From: Phormidesmis priestleyi ULC007
Lineage (GTDB): Bacteria; Cyanobacteriota; Cyanobacteriia; Leptolyngbyales; Leptolyngbyaceae
Length of the DNA stretch: 64,000 nucleotides
NCBI RefSeq assembly: GCF_001895925.1
Contig: NZ_MPPI01000006.1
Location: 143,710-207,709, forward strand
Reading direction: 5' to 3'
Both the position numbers and the translations under genes were made by a program. The notes below the pieces were generated by a model. The model made no database searches and was not told the DNA's origin. It was given only the letters and a program-made list of their open reading frames with translations. Shown in pieces: positions 1 to 9,005 of the stretch. Each line of letters begins with the position of its first letter. The first letter of the stretch is position 1.

Positions 1-686
1 ACCAACACCACAAAGATGAGTGTGTTCCGAAGTTGAGGGAGCGTAATGTAGCGGAATTGATTCCAGCGATCGCTCCCATCCACACGAGCCGCTTCATAGA
101 GTGAGATTGGAATTGACTGCAATCCCGCCAGCACAATCACCATTTGAAAGCCAACGCCTTGCCAGATTGATAACAGCATCAGAGCGGGTAGAGCCAGGGC
201 AGGATCATGCAGGAAGTCTCTAGGTTGCCAAAAACCAAGCGTCATAAACTTGAGGAACGCATTCATCATGCCATCAGCACCAGGGGCATAAATAATCGTC
301 CAGATCACGGATACGAGTGCCATCGGAAAGACAACGGGCATGAAAAATAGGGTGCGAAAGACTGCCATGCCTTTAAGTGGACGGTTGAGCAGCAAAGCTA
401 ACCCCAAGGCTAATGTGGTTTGTATCGGCACAACCACTAACGCAAAGAGAGCATTGTTGAGTAGAGCCTGACGGAAGCTAGGATCGAGCCAAATCCGTCG
501 ATATTGCTCAAATCCCCAGAATTGAATGGGTAAAGGCGAACCCAGTCTTAGATTTGTAAACGAAAGCACCAACGCTAACGCAAATGGCAAGACGACAAAT
601 AGAAATAATCCGGTTAGTGCAGGAGCCGCCATACTAATTGCAACGCGAGTATCATCGTTGAGTTTTCGTGTTTTCTGCTCGATCAT
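1..686 (-). CDS. Sugar ABC transporter permease (MalF/UgpA type), partial
   Basis: Reading the minus strand from an ATG at 686 gives an open frame that runs off the window edge. It encodes a hydrophobic inner-membrane protein with a short charged N-terminus, a first membrane segment (LTGLFLFVVLPFALALVLSF), and several more. Around 60-120 bp from the edge is the binding-protein-dependent permease EAA region, read as IPISLYEAARVDGSDRW, which docks on the ATPase subunit. The start overlaps the end of the upstream binding-protein gene by about 35 bp, so the two are co-transcribed and translationally coupled. Family identity is clear. The substrate cannot be told from sequence; a carbohydrate is usual for this family. 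The C-terminus lies outside the window. Confidence 0.88.
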   Translation of the reverse strand, partial: MIEQKTRKLNDDTRVAISMAAPALTGLFLFVVLPFALALVLSFTNLRLGSPLPIQFWGFEQYRRIWLDPSFRQALLNNALFALVVVPIQTTLALGLALLLNRPLKGMAVFRTLFFMPVVFPMALVSVIWTIIYAPGADGMMNAFLKFMTLGFWQPRDFLHDPALALPALMLLSIWQGVGFQMVIVLAGLQSIPISLYEAARVDGSDRWNQFRYITLPQLRNTLIFVVL

Positions 687-2004
687 GGTTCTCAGATTTA
701 GAGGAAGTTAATCCAAAAATGGGAAGATAAGACACTGAATGAACGTCTGGGTAGCCCTGATTGTCTTGAAGGTCGATCGCGATCGCAGTTGCCGCTTTAT
801 CTAAAGTGGTCTTCACATCTAACCCATTACGAATATCTGCAAAGGCTTGCTCGAAGGTCGATGTAATCACCGGATAAGCAGGCGTTTGAGGACGAGAAAC
901 CGTTTGTCCTGCTAGCAATTGAGACGAGAATAAGGAAAGAGGCCCGCCTTTAGCATAGAGTTTGGATTGTGCAGTTGCACGTTTCGTTCCTGGGACTGCA
1001 CTGTTTGCGGTTGCGATCGCTAACACTTCGTCAGGCTGTAATAAAAATTCTAGGAATCGTGCCGCCACTTTGGGTTGCTTACTATTAGTGGTAATGCCCC
1101 AACTCCAAGAACCTTGAGCCGTTTTTGAGCCGTTTCCAAAGTTAGGCAGCGGCAACAACACTAAGTCATTTCCGGCGGCTTTGGCGTAAGTCTGATAGTC
1201 CCAGTGTCCGCCCCAGGCCAGCGCAACTCGACCACTCGCAAAAGACGCATCATCCACGTTGGGATCGACATAGCCTTTCTGAATCCAGCCCTGGATCTGC
1301 TGCATCGCAAACACAGCCGATGAACTGTTTAAGAAGCGATCGACAGATGGCTGATCAACCCGTCCCCCCGCAGAGTAGATTAGAGGTAAGAATGCGTAAC
1401 TGTACCACTCACCACGAGAATTTAGTTTCAAGTCGAGAACTTGCCGATCGGGATCTTGTTTAGCAAGAGCAACCAGAACTTGGTTAAATTCCTGAGCCGT
1501 CCAAGCATCCTGATTGCCCTTGGGAATCCGAACACCAGCGGCTTCAAGGCGGCTCCGACGAGCATAAAGTCCTAACCCAGAATCGAAGGTGCCAACGGAG
1601 TATAAACGCCCCTTATATGTTCCTTGATTAAGGATTGAGGGTAACAAATCTTGCTGGATTTGCGGCGAGAGTAAGGGATCGATCGCAATGAGATTTCCTT
1701 GCCAAATGTAGTTATAGACTGAAGGCCCATCAAGTTCAACTACATCCGGTAAATCTTTTGAGACCGATGCAGACTGAAGTTGAGCATTGTATGAACCTTC
1801 AGGAATAAAAGTGAGCGCTACTTTGGCTTCGGTTTGCGATGCATTGAAGCGATCGACCTGTTGTTCGATCGTCTGTCGCTCTGCGGCTTGACCCGTGTGA
1901 ACCCAAACTTGAATAGTGCCCTCTTGAGTCGCGTTACTCCTGCACCCACTAAGGCACAGGAGTAACGGTGTGAGTATACTCAGTCGGCGCAGGATTTGAA
2001 TCAT
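652..2004 (-). CDS. Sugar ABC transporter substrate-binding lipoprotein
   Basis: A 450-residue extracellular solute-binding protein of the MalE/UgpB type. Residues 1-21 form a lipoprotein signal ending in the lipobox LCLSGC, so the mature protein should be lipid-anchored outside the inner membrane and deliver substrate to the permease encoded just downstream. A motif similar to those in carbohydrate binders (ALAWGGHWDYQTYAKAAG, about residues 260-277) fits the family. The ATG at 2004 is preceded by AAGGAC at suitable spacing. The last 12 codons overlap the permease start in another frame. Nothing in the sequence fixes the ligand: oligosaccharide, trehalose or glycerol-phosphate are all possible. 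No ATPase gene is visible here; it may lie beyond the left edge or be shared. Confidence 0.9.
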   Translation of the reverse strand: MIQILRRLSILTPLLLCLSGCRSNATQEGTIQVWVHTGQAAERQTIEQQVDRFNASQTEAKVALTFIPEGSYNAQLQSASVSKDLPDVVELDGPSVYNYIWQGNLIAIDPLLSPQIQQDLLPSILNQGTYKGRLYSVGTFDSGLGLYARRSRLEAAGVRIPKGNQDAWTAQEFNQVLVALAKQDPDRQVLDLKLNSRGEWYSYAFLPLIYSAGGRVDQPSVDRFLNSSSAVFAMQQIQGWIQKGYVDPNVDDASFASGRVALAWGGHWDYQTYAKAAGNDLVLLPLPNFGNGSKTAQGSWSWGITTNSKQPKVAARFLEFLLQPDEVLAIATANSAVPGTKRATAQSKLYAKGGPLSLFSSQLLAGQTVSRPQTPAYPVITSTFEQAFADIRNGLDVKTTLDKAATAIAIDLQDNQGYPDVHSVSYLPIFGLTSSKSENHDRAENTKTQR

Positions 2005-2104
2005 GATTCTGTGTCCTTATCCTGGGTGAATGCTGTTACCGGGGATGAACAAGAGCATTAGTGGGCTGGGGAGAAGTAAGGCCATCGACAATCGCAAACG
2101 TTAG

Positions 2105-2418
2105 TAGACTTCCTGCATGAATTTGGACAGCGATCGCCAACCCTTCTTGAGAATAAGGGAGCCAGAACTCTCTTGTTCCCTCTCCTTCGGGCTACCGTTG
2201 TATACATAAGTCATTTCGCTTCGTTTTGAGCGGCTTCTGCCCCCTAAATCCCTCAAAAATGGGAGACTTTGAGACTGGAAGTCTGGGGTCAAAGTCCCCC
2301 AGAATGGGGAATTTAGGGGGCGACCCCCAGCCATCCGAACTGAAAGCAATTTGTGTATACACAGCAGTTCCTTGGGGAGAAGGGTTGGCGAGGGCAGAGT
2401 ATTCATGCAGGAAGTCTA
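2105..2418. repeat. MITE-like element with 18-bp perfect terminal inverted repeats
   Basis: TAGACTTCCTGCATGAAT at 2105-2122 is repeated exactly, inverted, at 2401-2418. The inner flanks also match in inverted orientation (CGCCAACCCTTCT at 2136-2148 and its complement near 2380), so each arm is about 45 bp. The 314-bp element has no credible coding sequence and contains a second hairpin repeat nested inside it. A degenerate relative is at 10455-10564. It fills most of the gap between the two divergent binding-protein genes. Confidence 0.7.
2198..2363. repeat. Nested hairpin repeat, copy with TGTATACA-type ends
   Basis: Two inverted arms (2239-2272 and 2289-2321), each about 33 bp, share the core TCAAAGTCCCCCAGAAT / TTTAGGGGGC. 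They are separated by a 16-bp loop. Outer ends TTGTATACATAA (2198) and TTGTGTATACACA (2351) are inverted relative to each other. The copy at 30.9 kb shares the arms, the left flank GAGCGGCTTCTGCC and the right flank AAAGCAATTTGTGT, so the unit is larger than the hairpin. It sits inside the 2105-2418 element. Confidence 0.65.
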
Positions 2419-2578
2419 GCATTTGTGATGCAAATATCATTCCATTAGAATATCTGAGCAGCAGAAATAGAACCAGAGCAAACAGGGGCAGATAAGAGCA
2501 GTTAAAGAACTTTAGGATGAAGCCGCCCAAACGAATGCTAGGCTAGATTCACTTCACTTTATTGCTGGGGCTAGTACC

Positions 2579-3988
2579 ATGACTAGTCAGTGGTATGACA
2601 AACTACAGAGAATTTGGCCAAGACCTAGATTTGCTGCGATCGGCTTAGGGTTGCTGGCGGTTTGTCTAATATTTGTTACTTCAAACTGGATGCTGTCGAA
2701 CTTGACGCGATCGCATCCTCATAAAGTCACGCTCAGTTTTGTCGTGCCAAACAATGAGGCACAACCGTGGCAGTCTTTGATTGACGAATTTGAAACAGCC
2801 CATCCCAAAATTGCGATCGATTTGGTAAACCTTCGTGACCAAGATGCAATCAAGCCGCAAGATCCTAGAGCCGTCAAAAAGCAGTATATTGATTCATTCA
2901 ATCAGGAAAACCCTCTCTACGACTTGGTTTTCATGGATATTATTTGGGTTCCCGAATTTGCGAAGAAACAATGGATTCGAGATTTACCAATGCAACCCAC
3001 CGATCCAGAGTTGAAGAAATTTCTCAGCGATGATGTCAAGGGTGGAATATATCAAAACAAACTGTATCGAATGCCCGTCCGCTCTGATATTGGCTGGCTC
3101 TATTACCGTACTGATCTACTCAAAGATGCAGGATTGAAGCCACCAGAGACGTTTGAGGAGTTGATCGACAGTTCTCAGAAACTTCAAGCCAAAGAACTGC
3201 GTTGGGGATATCTTTGGCAAGGACGACAATCGGAAGCCCTCTCAGCAATGTTTGTTGAAGTTCTCCACGGGTATGGCGGGTTCTGGATTAATGAAAAGCT
3301 GGACGTGGGGCTAGATCGAACTGAAGCGATCGCAGCCGTTCAATTTTTGCATGACACTATGTTCGATCAAAACCCCATTTCTCCTAAAACACTGACAACC
3401 TATCGGGAAGATGAAACGCTCAAGCTATTCCTAGAAGGTAAAGCCGCTTTCTTGCGAAACTGGTCAAATGTTCTGCCGCGAGCTAATCTAACAGATTCTA
3501 ATATCCGCAACAAAATTGGTGTGAAACCGATGGTTCATACGTCAGGTTATACGAGTGGCGGCTGTCAGGGAGGATGGGGATTAGGAATTGCTCAAAGAAC
3601 GCAGCATCCAGAAGAAGCTTGGCAAGCGGTTCAATTCTTTACCAGTGCAGCAGCGCAGCGCAAACTCTTTCTTGCTGCCAGCGATGGATTACCCACCAGG
3701 CGAGAACTATTCAAGGACTCACAACTCGTCAAACGGTACAGTCACTATCCAGCAATCCTAGACTTCTTTGAAAATCAAAAGCCGCACCCGATCGTTTTAC
3801 GTCCTGCTATCTCCCAATACGCCCAAGCAACCTGCATCTTACAAAAATATCTCCATACCGCTCTGACTCAAGAGAATCCAGAGATTGAAAGAAAAATGCA
3901 AGATGCTGCTAGAGATACTAGGATTTTGCTCAAAACGATCGAGGGTACACCGAATGAAAAGGGTTGTATCTTTGACGATCGTGGGTAA
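2579..3988 (+). CDS. ABC transporter substrate-binding protein, membrane-anchored
   Basis: A 469-residue extracellular solute-binding protein (carbohydrate type). Instead of a lipobox it has a basic N-terminus and one membrane segment (about residues 18-37, IGLGLLAVCLIFVTSNWMLS), so it is probably anchored by an uncleaved helix or an unusual signal peptide. The body shows family hallmarks: an early QPWQSLIDEFETAHPKI stretch, the SDIGWLYYRTDLLKDAG segment near residues 165-180 found in trehalose/maltose binders, and GGWGLGIAQRTQHPEEAW near 335. It is transcribed divergently from the other binding protein across a repeat-filled gap, with no transporter gene beside it, so it may share that permease. 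Substrate unknown. Confidence 0.85.
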   Translation: MTSQWYDKLQRIWPRPRFAAIGLGLLAVCLIFVTSNWMLSNLTRSHPHKVTLSFVVPNNEAQPWQSLIDEFETAHPKIAIDLVNLRDQDAIKPQDPRAVKKQYIDSFNQENPLYDLVFMDIIWVPEFAKKQWIRDLPMQPTDPELKKFLSDDVKGGIYQNKLYRMPVRSDIGWLYYRTDLLKDAGLKPPETFEELIDSSQKLQAKELRWGYLWQGRQSEALSAMFVEVLHGYGGFWINEKLDVGLDRTEAIAAVQFLHDTMFDQNPISPKTLTTYREDETLKLFLEGKAAFLRNWSNVLPRANLTDSNIRNKIGVKPMVHTSGYTSGGCQGGWGLGIAQRTQHPEEAWQAVQFFTSAAAQRKLFLAASDGLPTRRELFKDSQLVKRYSHYPAILDFFENQKPHPIVLRPAISQYAQATCILQKYLHTALTQENPEIERKMQDAARDTRILLKTIEGTPNEKGCIFDDRG

Positions 3989-3995
3989 TCAGAGT

Positions 3996-4078
3996 TCAAA
4001 GTTCCCCAGAATTGGGGGATTTAGGGGGCTGAGGCCTTGAAGAACGAAGCGAAAAACCTCGTCGAACTGACGTTAATC
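3996..4078. repeat. Interspersed repeat, partial copy (core plus one flank)
   Basis: Core TCAAAGTTCCCCAGAATTGGGGGATTTAGGGGGC-like sequence at 3996-4029 is followed by the flank GAACGAAGCGAAAAAC... and CTCGTCGAACTGACGTTAA. This matches the right half of the copy at 32655-32826. The left half is missing. It lies just after the stop codon of the binding-protein gene and abuts the 3' end of the convergent AAA/WD40 gene, where it could act as a hairpin terminator for both. Confidence 0.7.
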
Positions 4079-7000
4079 AAGGGCAAATCTCTCGATCGTT
4101 CTCATGACCCATGTAGCGCTTCCACTCCTTCTGTGTGAGGTTGTCTGTAATGTGTTCACAAGCTTTACGATGTAAATCTTCTAATCGCCAGAACCATACT
4201 GCTGTTGCGTCTGAGCTGACCGTTGCAATCTTCTGATCGTCTGGGAGCTTAAAGGTGACAGCATTGACTGGCTTTGCATGATCCAAGCGTACAACTTCTT
4301 GACCACTAGATCTCTCCCATACTCTTGCTGTTTTATCATCACTCGCCGTTGCAACAAACTGATCATTAGAACTAAAAGCGATCGCATTGACTCTACCATC
4401 GTGGCTCAATGCAACAGGCACCGCATTCTGACAATGCTTGAGATCCCAAACCCGTCCTCGACTATCTAAGCTGCCCGTTGCTAGATATTGTTCATTGTGG
4501 CTGAATGCGATCGCAATCACACCCCCTTCATGTTGCAGCGTCGCACACTGTTGCCCGTCTTTCTGAAACACTTTTGCTTTATTGTCATCACTTGCCGTTG
4601 CAATCAAGTTACCCTGCAAACTAAAGGTGACTGCATTGATTTTACTTTCATGAGTCCAGTTAGCTAAACGTTGCTGGGTTGCCACATCCCACAACGTCGC
4701 TGTGTTATCAGCCCCCGCTATCACCAGCCGCAAACCATCATGGCTCAACGCGATCGCCTCCACAGAACTCTCTGATGAAAACTTCTGAACGGGATCACGA
4801 GTTCTCTTGATCAAGGTTTTGGGATTAGAGGTAAACTGATCATCATCAGGAACTCTCCAAACCCGTACTGTATTATCATCGCTAGCAGTGGCGAAGAACT
4901 TATTATTCTGGCTAAAAGTAATGAACTGATTCACACTCTTGTCCTGGCTGATCTCTACGACAGCAGAGTCACCCCTGTTTGTTTTCCACAACTGTATCGT
5001 TGTTTTCTCTTGGCGAGGATCAGAACTCGATATCGCGCTGAGTTGTCTATCTGGGCTGAAAACCGCTGCTTTCGCAGAATCATTGTGTGCTAGGCTCACC
5101 GTTGCATTATCCCTGATTTTCCACAAGTGGGCTTTATTGTCCAAACTTGCAGTTGCAATCAACTTCTCGTTTTCTAGACTCGGATTAAATGCGACAGCAC
5201 TCACAAAGTCCTGATGAGGAATGTAAGCAATCGGCTTACCACTCGCAATGTCCCAAACTCTCACCATCTTGTCCATACTTGCAGTAACCATCAATTTGCT
5301 GTCATAGCTCATTGATACAGCCGTGACCGCTTGCTCATGCTGTAATGTTATCGGTGGACGATCGCTTCCCACCTCCCATATCGCGGCTGTCTTGTCTAAG
5401 CTAGCAGTTGCCACATACTTTCCATCCGGGCTGAATGCAACATCGAGAATTGCGCCTTTATGCTTCAGCAACTGCCCAACCCGTTCTCCACTAGCGGTCT
5501 TCCAAACCTGAGCAGTCCCGTCAGCACTTGCTGTAACGATTAACTTCCCATCGGGGCTGAAGGTTAGAGCATTGACGCTATTGCCCTTATGAGACGAGAT
5601 TAGCTTGCCGCTCGTTACTTCCCAAACCTGAGATGTAATCCGCGTCTCACCAAGCTGGTTCAGATTAACAGTATCAACAGTCGCAGTCGCAATAAACTTG
5701 CTATCAGAACTGAATGCGATCGCATTGACATAAGCCGAAAGTTTTAAGCGTCTAATCAATTTCCAGCTTTTAGTCTCCCGGATTTGAACAGTATTATCAC
5801 TTGCTATTGCAATAAATTTCGCTTCGTCATCAGAAGTAAAGGCAATAGCATTCACTTTACCAGTATTATTTAGACGCTCAACCTTGCCGCTGAATACATT
5901 CCATACATTGATCATCCCGTTTAAGCTAGTAGATATTAAGTGTTTTCCTGTGCGGCTAAAGGCAACTGTTTCCACGTCATCAAGATGTTCCACAGTTTTA
6001 AGCAAACGGGGTAGAGCATCTAATCGACGATACAAAACTTGCGCTGCGTCTGGAGAGAAGCGTCCCTGATCCTTGAATTGTTGCATTGCCTCTAGCGCCA
6101 GCAGTACACTGATTCGCGGATTGCTAGATACTTGAGCCTGCGTCACAAGCGTTTGTCGTTTTATCTCCTGTAATCTACTCCCGACAAACACCAGACTGAG
6201 TACCAGAATAATCAGCAGAGCGAAGTAAATAAACCGTCGAGTTAATTGCCGAGTTAACCGCTTGAGCTTTCGTCGATTTAGTTTGTTAGCGCTGGCGGTC
6301 AAAAATCGTTGATCCTCATTGCTGAGATGTTTGTCTTTTGCCCATTCCATGGCTTCTTGAAATGCTGGCTCATCTAAAAGCCAACCCCCATCCTGACAAC
6401 CAGAAGCGAACCAATTGGCTAACGCATCGCCATAGAGACGACGCTTCTTGACTAGCTCCTCAGCCACCCAAGTTTGGTTAAAAACCTCACGATAAATCCG
6501 GTTATGAATTCTTAATTGATGATGTCGTTCCACCACTAATCCAGACAGGCACAGTTTCATTTGTTCGGGGCTGTGATCGGCAGTAACGTCTTGCTGACGT
6601 AAGATTTGCTGATACAGTCCTAGCAGAAAACAGGCTTGCTGATCATTGACTAGAATACGATCGCGGATATGACTAAGATGACCTTTTTCATCCTGGAATT
6701 CCCAGTTTTGAATGATGCGCGATCGCACGAGTTTCTCAACCCACTCCGCTTCATCGCCAACTGGAATCAAGGCTTTACTGGTCTGGATCAGCGCACAGAG
6801 CCGTTGAGTCAGAAAGGGTTGCCCATTAGTCCACGCTAAGACCTGTTTCAAGACAGCTTCAGAATCGCCAATGCCAATTAACCCCTTCGCTAATGGTTTG
6901 GCTTCTTCAAACTGAAACCCTGCCAGTTGAATGGCTTGACCAATATTAAAGGGAGTGAATTCTTTATCTTGAATCAAATCTGAGGGAGTCGCGACCCCGA

Positions 7001-7538
7001 ACAAAGCGAAGGTGAGGCGATTGTAGTCTGGGTGATCGGCACGGCGGTTGTAGCAAGCTCGAATCAAGGCGAAAAAATCATCCACTCGAAACTGCAAACT
7101 CAGGACACTATCAATTTCATCAATAAATAAGACAATATTTCCCGGAACAGTTGCCAACAATACTTCTTCAATAAAATTGCTCAATCGTTTGACCGGAGAA
7201 AGCGCCTTTCGTTCAGTCCACCAGGTTAAACTGACTCCCAAATCAAACTGGGTTACGAGTTCATCGAAGGTATCGGCATACCACTGCTCTGGTTGACTTC
7301 GGGTATCGCGAACTGAAAAATCGAGTACACCACAAGACGTTCCGATCGCTTCTAATCGGCGTTCCATCTGCACCCGTAAGCTAGATTTTCCGGTTTGTCG
7401 AGAGTTCAACACATAGCAAAACTCTCTAGCCGTGAGTGCCTCATAGAGATCGTGGTCTGCTTGGCGCGTGACATAGCTGTTTGCGTCGGAAAATAGTGTT
7501 CCACCAACAATATAGTGATAGGTAGAGTGATAGGTCAT
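4077..7538 (-). CDS. AAA-like (STAND-type) ATPase with C-terminal WD40 repeats
   Basis: A 1153-residue protein with three parts. Residues 1 to about 350 are a cyanobacterial AAA-like P-loop domain: Walker A SRQTGKSS near 46-53, Walker [12 protein letters not shown] near 135-145. A membrane helix ([21 protein letters not shown]) follows near 440-460. The rest is about fourteen WD40 repeats, with units such as [20 protein letters not shown]. This is the layout of NLR-like STAND proteins, where the ATPase switches state when the propeller binds a ligand; function here is not known. The membrane helix between switch and sensor is notable. The HTH-AAA gene ends 30 bp upstream of its start, so the two form an operon. 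Confidence 0.85.
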   Translation of the reverse strand: MTYHSTYHYIVGGTLFSDANSYVTRQADHDLYEALTAREFCYVLNSRQTGKSSLRVQMERRLEAIGTSCGVLDFSVRDTRSQPEQWYADTFDELVTQFDLGVSLTWWTERKALSPVKRLSNFIEEVLLATVPGNIVLFIDEIDSVLSLQFRVDDFFALIRACYNRRADHPDYNRLTFALFGVATPSDLIQDKEFTPFNIGQAIQLAGFQFEEAKPLAKGLIGIGDSEAVLKQVLAWTNGQPFLTQRLCALIQTSKALIPVGDEAEWVEKLVRSRIIQNWEFQDEKGHLSHIRDRILVNDQQACFLLGLYQQILRQQDVTADHSPEQMKLCLSGLVVERHHQLRIHNRIYREVFNQTWVAEELVKKRRLYGDALANWFASGCQDGGWLLDEPAFQEAMEWAKDKHLSNEDQRFLTASANKLNRRKLKRLTRQLTRRFIYFALLIILVLSLVFVGSRLQEIKRQTLVTQAQVSSNPRISVLLALEAMQQFKDQGRFSPDAAQVLYRRLDALPRLLKTVEHLDDVETVAFSRTGKHLISTSLNGMINVWNVFSGKVERLNNTGKVNAIAFTSDDEAKFIAIASDNTVQIRETKSWKLIRRLKLSAYVNAIAFSSDSKFIATATVDTVNLNQLGETRITSQVWEVTSGKLISSHKGNSVNALTFSPDGKLIVTASADGTAQVWKTASGERVGQLLKHKGAILDVAFSPDGKYVATASLDKTAAIWEVGSDRPPITLQHEQAVTAVSMSYDSKLMVTASMDKMVRVWDIASGKPIAYIPHQDFVSAVAFNPSLENEKLIATASLDNKAHLWKIRDNATVSLAHNDSAKAAVFSPDRQLSAISSSDPRQEKTTIQLWKTNRGDSAVVEISQDKSVNQFITFSQNNKFFATASDDNTVRVWRVPDDDQFTSNPKTLIKRTRDPVQKFSSESSVEAIALSHDGLRLVIAGADNTATLWDVATQQRLANWTHESKINAVTFSLQGNLIATASDDNKAKVFQKDGQQCATLQHEGGVIAIAFSHNEQYLATGSLDSRGRVWDLKHCQNAVPVALSHDGRVNAIAFSSNDQFVATASDDKTARVWERSSGQEVVRLDHAKPVNAVTFKLPDDQKIATVSSDATAVWFWRLEDLHRKACEHITDNLTQKEWKRYMGHENDREICP

Positions 7539-7568
7539 CCCTTTGTTAAAGCGAGTGGTTGTATTGGG

Positions 7569-8858
7569 TCAATTTTGTAGACGATCGCGAAAATAGCGGC
7601 GGTATAACTCACAGGATGGTATCACACCCCTTTCCTCCACTTCGACTAATCCCATACTGTATAGCTGAAACACATAAGCAGGTTCAATACTGATTGGAGT
7701 CGTCGAATTCACAATACTCTCGAATGCAGCCGCTAAATTTGAATTCTGGTGAAGTGTGTTCAAAAGCTCACCTAAATAGTTATGGTAAGGATCAATTGCT
7801 GTGGCTGCATTGTGCAAAAATTGCTCTAGTGTCATCTCTGGATGCATCGTCAGGTGATCAAGCGCCTCATGGATCAGATAAGGATTTCCGCCAATCAAAG
7901 CCATCATTTGCTCAACCTGATCCGCTTGCCAATGCAGCTTATACTGCTGAACTAATTCTGTCACCTCATTTAGATAAAACTTCCGCAAGGAAAAGACATT
8001 GCCAACATTCGCCAGCGGAGAGTAATTAATATTAAGCGCGCCGTAAATATCTGTGGAGTGGATAATCACGAGTCGCAGATTGCGCCAAGCGCTGCCGCGA
8101 ACTCTCCTAGCTCTGTCATACCAACTTCTGAGCAAGGTACAAAAGTCATCGGCAATATCGTGCTGTTCAAAAACCAGATCAACATCATCCAAAACAAGCA
8201 CTAAAGGGGTGTTGATACTTGCCCACAGACAGGTTTCAAAATAATTTGTGCAGTTGCTATTGTTCCCTAGCCCGTGTTGCCATTTCTCCTCCACTTGGTT
8301 GGGCAACTCTAAACTATTGCCCACACTAATACAGAACCACTTTAAGAATGTTTGTAAGTCCGTGAAAACAGCCCGATCGGCATCCCGAAAGCTCAACGTT
8401 GCCGATCGATATTGATTCTCTTGTACCTGATTCAACAGGTGTTCGACAAACCAAGTTTTGCCCATCCGGTGGGGTGCTTTGACCCGAATCAGAGCGCCTG
8501 ATTGCGAAAAAATTGTGTCATAACATTGAGATTCAAGGGGCGGGCGTTCTACATAAAAGTCTGAAGGTCGCGGATCGCAGCTAGGTTCAATAATATCAGC
8601 GAGTTCCAACCCCAGAAATTGAGCGATCGCATCGGCAGAATACTTTCTCACCTTGACACCCCTTAGTAATCGCTTCAAGGTGTCAATGCCTACACCTGCC
8701 TGAACTGCCAAATCCTCCCGCGTGTAGGGCGTTTCATCATGTCTATCTCTCCGTTGCTGCCGCTCCCGTAAAATTCTGTTGTCCACGCGATCTCTGACAA
8801 GCCGCTTGCCCTGTGTAGTCACCTTAACACTATCGGTTTCGCGTTGCTTACACATCAC
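7569..8858 (-). CDS. Helix-turn-helix AAA-like ATPase
   Basis: A 429-residue protein starting with a basic segment and a helix-turn-helix of the XRE type (about residues 43-90: YTREDLAVQAGVGIDTLKRL), followed by an AAA-like P-loop domain with Walker A KAPHRMGKTW (about 126-135) and Walker B PLVLVLDDVDLVF (about 215-227). The ATPase resembles that of the next gene, but there is no WD40 or other sensor, only a short helical tail. It is probably a cytoplasmic DNA-binding switch protein that could control its own operon. The ATG at 8858 and the one a codon later are both possible starts. Role unknown; regulator or conflict-system component are the main options. Confidence 0.8.
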   Translation of the reverse strand: MMCKQRETDSVKVTTQGKRLVRDRVDNRILRERQQRRDRHDETPYTREDLAVQAGVGIDTLKRLLRGVKVRKYSADAIAQFLGLELADIIEPSCDPRPSDFYVERPPLESQCYDTIFSQSGALIRVKAPHRMGKTWFVEHLLNQVQENQYRSATLSFRDADRAVFTDLQTFLKWFCISVGNSLELPNQVEEKWQHGLGNNSNCTNYFETCLWASINTPLVLVLDDVDLVFEQHDIADDFCTLLRSWYDRARRVRGSAWRNLRLVIIHSTDIYGALNINYSPLANVGNVFSLRKFYLNEVTELVQQYKLHWQADQVEQMMALIGGNPYLIHEALDHLTMHPEMTLEQFLHNAATAIDPYHNYLGELLNTLHQNSNLAAAFESIVNSTTPISIEPAYVFQLYSMGLVEVEERGVIPSCELYRRYFRDRLQN

Positions 8859-9005
8859 CTAGTCACCGCTTGTAGCTACTCTCATAGTTTAAGAGTCAGG
8901 AGCATTTCGACAAGAGCAGATGACGAAACTTAACTGCACCTTGACTGCACGGATCTGCCTCTACTTGCCCAAATCTGCCTCTGCCTAAACTTCTCGCTCT
9001 CACCT
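8859..9005. promoter_or_regulatory. Divergent promoter region with phased short repeats
   Basis: The 147 bp between the HTH-AAA gene and the kinase gene contain ACTGCAC at 8935 and 8945, then ATCTGCCTCT at 8952 and 8972. The spacing is 10 or 20 bp, about whole helical turns. On the minus strand this reads as GGCAGAT boxes followed by GCAGTTAAG. Similar pairs occur at about 2487-2508, 10571-10588 and 39127-39155. This is a plausible operator for the helix-turn-helix protein encoded alongside; that is inference. Confidence 0.4.

Noticed and set aside
206..226. CATGCAGGAAGTCT inside the permease gene resembles the 2.1 kb element end
   Set aside because: It encodes a plausible native permease segment (RDFLHDPALALPAL) and no other part of the element is nearby, so it is taken as chance.
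526..711. Small plus-strand frame at the start of the permease gene
   Set aside because: It is antisense to the clear permease coding sequence and has no ribosome site.
2101..2530. Overlapping frames between the two binding-protein genes
   Set aside because: They read through inverted repeats on both strands; the apparent proteins contain the repeat translation (PFWGTLTPDF and similar) and no domain.
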